Made by a program: the position numbers and the translations under genes. The notes beneath the pieces are model-generated. The model was not told the origin of the DNA and did not search any database. It saw nothing but the letters and a program-made list of their open reading frames with translations. From positions 1 through 16,962 of the forward strand of contig JAEZJQ010000011.1 in the NCBI GenBank assembly GCA_023436305.1: 16,962 nucleotides of DNA. Direction: 5' to 3'. The stretch comes from Bacillota bacterium. Its GTDB lineage: Bacteria > Bacillota > UBA4882 > UBA8346. Shown in pieces: positions 14,633 through 16,962 of this stretch; position 1 is the stretch's first letter; the number at the start of each line of letters is the position of its first letter.

Positions 14633-14750
14633 GGGGCTGTCCCAAAAGGTATCTTAAACGAAGAAGATATACAATATATAAAATGGTCGCGTTTAATTCC
14701 GGAATATATTGTATATCTTCCCTAATTTAAAATACTTTTTAGACAGCCTC
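14633..14750. mobile_element. MITE-like element with ~47-bp imperfect terminal inverted repeats
   Basis: The two ends are inverted copies: the left end begins GGGGCTGTCCCAAAA and the right end, read inward on the other strand, begins GAGGCTGTCTAAAAA. The match extends over about 47 bp, allowing a one-base shift, and ends in a perfect 17-bp block GAAGATATACAATATAT (14663-14679) repeated inverted at 14704-14720. Only 24 bp lie between the arms, with no coding capacity. GGGGCTGTC-type ends are common among IS transposons, so this is probably a non-autonomous derivative moved by a transposase elsewhere. No clear target-site duplication is visible. The right end forms part of the stop codon of the neighbouring leftward gene. 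Transcribed, it would fold into a long hairpin. Confidence 0.8.
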
Positions 14751-15987
14751 ATGCTCCTACGCTATTTTTACTATCTTCCAAGGATAAATACCGGATAAAA
14801 TCGTAAACTAACTTGACAATTACCAGTAACATGGCGATAGCTAGAAATTTTGGCTCGATAATATACGCCCCGAATAGATTCTCACAGTAGCTGAAGAAAC
14901 TTACCATAATAATAGTCATCGCGATATAAATATATCGTGGCCGGTAAAAAGCCAGGGCAATGCTGATCATTTCGGCGGGGAAATAATAGCGTTCATGCAT
15001 TGACGGCAGGAAGAACGGCATAATTAGAACCGACAGCAGGGAAAATCTCAAGATGAATTCCTCATCAATTTTTTGCTTGCTTTTATATGACAGGTAGCAA
15101 AGGAAAATGACTGCAGCCGCTGCCAAAATGATTCCGGCATTTTTATACATCGTAAAATATTGATTGCCATTGGCAATCCACTGGTAAAAATTGGCAAATC
15201 CCAGGGTCAACCATGGATATCGTTCCGTAAGGTTGAAATCAATCAGCATTAAATCCCAAAATGGCCGGCCGGCTATTACGCAGGGCAATATGGTCAAGAT
15301 ATATACTGCGGGTACGATCAGGAAATGGTATAATTTTACTTTTTGTTTAAGCCACAAAAATAAAAGCAGTGGTGCTAAAAAAACCGCCTGGATTTTAAAG
15401 GAGAAAGCGATCCCATACCCGATAAATGCGGCCCAGTTATTCCCCTTTATCAAATAATATATCGTTGCAAGCAATGCGGCAGTGTATATAAAATCGCACT
15501 GCGCCCATATCGCACTGTTGATAATGACTGTGGGTATAAACAGAACCACGATAAACGATAATTGAGTCCAAAAATGATTCTTATAGTGTTCCTTAACCAG
15601 TAAAGCGATAAAGAAAGCTCCAACGAAATCAAAAACAAAGGATATTATTTTAATTGCCATTTCCGGGGATACCGGCAGATAAGATGCCAGCCAGATCAGA
15701 TAAAGATACATAGGTGTATAATCGTAGAAATTCTCTTTAAAAGATAAGAAACCCCCATTTTTTAATATATTATACCATTTTTCCAGATTTATCAGATAGT
15801 CCCCGCTTTTAAAGGGTATAAAAGCCAATCGGACCCAGAAGGCCAAAATGGCCATGATGATAAAGAAAAACAGATCATCATTCTTTTCGAACCATTGCCT
15901 GATTTTACAACTTGTTTTTTCGATTACCGGGTCCATACTCTCCATGTCCGGTTTCTCATTGACCGGATTCGATTTATTATCAATCAT
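14749..15987 (-). CDS. GT-C-type polytopic membrane glycosyltransferase
   Basis: Predicted 412-residue multi-spanning membrane enzyme that would use a lipid-linked sugar donor to glycosylate an acceptor on the outer face. About ten hydrophobic segments follow a 37-residue charged N-terminal tail. The first loop contains SGDY (D63), the place of the catalytic Asp in GT-C enzymes. WAQCD (D165) and PSMHERYYFPAE (329-339) are patterns seen in bacterial mannosyltransferase-like members. AAAGAGG about 10 nt before the ATG supports the start. The stop TGA uses two bases of the adjacent MITE-like element, so the original C-terminus may have been changed. The gene is visibly richer in A+T than its neighbours, which may reflect membrane-protein codon bias or transfer. 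No partner glycan genes are nearby. Confidence 0.75.
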   Translation of the reverse strand: MIDNKSNPVNEKPDMESMDPVIEKTSCKIRQWFEKNDDLFFFIIMAILAFWVRLAFIPFKSGDYLINLEKWYNILKNGGFLSFKENFYDYTPMYLYLIWLASYLPVSPEMAIKIISFVFDFVGAFFIALLVKEHYKNHFWTQLSFIVVLFIPTVIINSAIWAQCDFIYTAALLATIYYLIKGNNWAAFIGYGIAFSFKIQAVFLAPLLLFLWLKQKVKLYHFLIVPAVYILTILPCVIAGRPFWDLMLIDFNLTERYPWLTLGFANFYQWIANGNQYFTMYKNAGIILAAAAVIFLCYLSYKSKQKIDEEFILRFSLLSVLIMPFFLPSMHERYYFPAEMISIALAFYRPRYIYIAMTIIMVSFFSYCENLFGAYIIEPKFLAIAMLLVIVKLVYDFIRYLSLEDSKNSVGA

Positions 15988-16084
15988 GTTGCCACAACCT
16001 CTTTCTACTAGTAAAAAATTGTTACAATCCTGTAACTATAAACAAAATATTACTATATCCAAGTCATAATAACAAGAAGAAGTA

Positions 16085-16531
16085 TCAACAATTTCCCTTA
16101 ACCAGATTTATTAATTCTTCGGCCACGGACCGGACCAGATCATTATAAGCCAGTCCCGGTTCCCAGAACAGTTTGGCGCAAATATTGGATACCATCAGAT
16201 TCAACCCCCGGTCTTCCGAGGAACGAAAGTCGGTCCGGACCCCAATGATGGGTTTGCCGATTCCGAAGGCGTAGCCCATTTCAATACAGGTTCCCGAGTC
16301 GGCGTCGGCGCCTTCGAGAATGGCCAGAACCGCATCGCAATCTTTGATTGACTGCAGGCAAAACTGATACATCCGGGATAGAAAATCCGGTTGGGAAATG
16401 ATTTTTTCCGCTTCTAACTGGGGCAAAACCATCTGAAAATCCGGATTTTCTTGCTGTAAATTTTCACTGAATTGTAAGTTGAAGCTTTTTTCGGCCGCTG
16501 AAAACAGGGGGCCTGCAAAATAGATTTTCAT
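16085..16531 (-). CDS. Nucleoside 2-deoxyribosyltransferase family protein
   Basis: A 148-residue cytosolic protein of the NDT fold, which cleaves or exchanges the N-glycosidic bond of 2'-deoxynucleosides in purine/pyrimidine salvage. It opens with KIYFAGPLFS, the nucleoside-binding first strand, and has DCDAVLAILEGADADSGTCIEMGYA, in which E84 is the expected catalytic nucleophile within the conserved SGTxxExGYA segment. GKPIIGVRTD and LNLMVSN complete the fold. Length is normal. AAGGAG lies about 9 nt before the ATG. Some relatives act on 5'-monophosphates (DNPH1-like), so the exact substrate is open. It lies behind the small decayed ORF and 97 bp before the glycosyltransferase start. Confidence 0.87.
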   Translation of the reverse strand: MKIYFAGPLFSAAEKSFNLQFSENLQQENPDFQMVLPQLEAEKIISQPDFLSRMYQFCLQSIKDCDAVLAILEGADADSGTCIEMGYAFGIGKPIIGVRTDFRSSEDRGLNLMVSNICAKLFWEPGLAYNDLVRSVAEELINLVKGNC

Positions 16532-16680
16532 GGGGTTGCTCCTTTGGGGTGATTTGTTTGAATGTTTCTTCGGATATTGGGTGACACCGCCACTATTGCC
16601 GCAATTTACGGCACAACTGATGGAGTTCCGGAGTTGTTCTTTTAATGAGATTGATTTTCCATCTTTCTCCCCCCAAAAAA
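16532..16680. other. Non-coding gap upstream of the deoxyribosyltransferase gene
   Basis: No supported gene. It holds the AAGGAG site of the leftward deoxyribosyltransferase gene and a 5-bp stem TGCCG/CGGCA with a 7-nt loop near 16600, with no T run. A run of C and A at 16668-16680 lies just behind the stop of the broken ORF. Confidence 0.4.
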
Positions 16681-16868
16681 CTATAGAGTTGGCGAATTTA
16701 AATAATCTATCTTTTGTTTTAAAAAAAGATCAAACTCCCGGAGCGTTTCTTCATCAATGGGTCTCTCTTCCATGTTTCCCTCATATATTGCCAAAGCTTT
16801 TTCAATCATGCTTCGAAATTCACCCGGCAGTTTTTCGATACACCAGATGGTTCTTTATTATTTTCCAT
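16681..16868 (-). pseudogene. Small ORF apparently broken by a one-base frameshift
   Basis: Leftward from the ATG at 16868 the frame reads MENNKEPSGVSK and then stops 8 codons later. One base off, after an A5 run (16831-16835), a second open frame reads LPGEFRSMIEKAL and continues with charged, coding-like residues to DYLNSPTL and TAG at 16681. Restoring one A joins them into about 62 residues. Without the repair, the only intact piece is a 42-codon ORF from the ATG at 16809. No good ribosome site precedes either start, and I do not recognise the protein. A sequencing or assembly error in the A run, a true pseudogene, or chance are all possible. Confidence 0.35.
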
Positions 16869-16962
16869 ATAACATTTTGCGCTTCTCAAGCTCCAAAATT
16901 ATCACTCAATTCATTGAATCATTTTAGTCAAAATATTCAATACTCCCCAACAATCTCCTGCC
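16869..16962. other. Right-edge remnant, no assigned gene
   Basis: Leftward, two short frames enter from the edge: one reads AGDCWGVLNILTKMIQ and stops at 16911, the other ends in LLGSIEYFD at about 16924. Either could be the end of a neighbouring gene, but the stretch is too short to decide. An 11-bp palindrome ATTCATTGAAT lies at 16909-16919. Confidence 0.25.

Noticed and set aside
14633..14750. Reading the inverted repeat as an ordinary terminator or a small RNA gene
   Set aside because: The arms are about 47 bp and end in GGGGCTGTC-type IS termini, and a separate good terminator lies at 14558-14592, so a mobile element explains it better.
1..16962. A defence island, toxin-antitoxin system, CRISPR array or biosynthetic cluster
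   Set aside because: No domain, repeat or gene grouping of those kinds is visible; most genes fall into recognised housekeeping or hydrogenase-maturation families.

Overview
The window looks like chromosomal DNA of an anaerobic, probably fermentative member of the Bacillota (Firmicutes). The signs are the gene order rpmE - yqhQ (DUF1385) - prfA - prmC, strong GGAGG-type ribosome binding sites, several TTG starts placed exactly behind those sites, sigma-A-like promoters with extended -10 elements, and a set of [NiFe]-hydrogenase maturation genes. Base composition is moderate, with many CCGG words. A Hydrogenispora/Limnochordia-like lineage is a guess and cannot be proved from this sequence.

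Layout. Bases 1-185 hold the start of a leftward lipoprotein gene that runs off the edge. A rightward group follows: a FAD-dependent dehydrogenase (COG2509 type), a PUA-containing SAM-dependent RNA methyltransferase (RlmI/COG1092 type), and a radical SAM protein with an uncharacterised N-terminal half, closed by a hairpin terminator near 4290. A leftward HAD hydrolase and a rightward small radical SAM protein share a divergent promoter region (5027-5228) with two extended -10 promoters and a pair of small near-palindromes.

The central operon starts at a promoter near 6219-6247: rpmE (L31), a hairpin, yqhQ, prfA, prmC, hypA and hypB. hypA begins 6 bp after prmC, so nickel delivery for hydrogenase lies on the same strand directly behind translation-release genes. 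A terminator follows hypB. A leader with several possible hairpins then precedes hypC-hypD, and hypE follows after a 172-bp gap. HypA and HypB deliver Ni. HypC, HypD and HypE carry the Fe(CN)2CO group, with HypE presenting its C-terminal Cys. HypF, which feeds HypE with carbamoyl groups, is absent from the window, as are hydrogenase structural genes.

The right part holds a secreted TolB-like beta-propeller protein and a terminator that can work in both directions. Next comes a ~118-bp MITE-like element with ~47-bp imperfect terminal inverted repeats. Its outer end supplies two of the three bases of the stop codon of a leftward GT-C-type membrane glycosyltransferase. A nucleoside 2-deoxyribosyltransferase-family gene follows, and finally a probably decayed or frameshifted small ORF.

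I see no CRISPR array, rRNA or tRNA gene, phage module or obvious defence system. The most interesting items are the MITE junction, the conserved but uncharacterised radical SAM protein, the hyp cluster without hypF and its structured hypC leader, and the operator-like repeats near 5165-5203.
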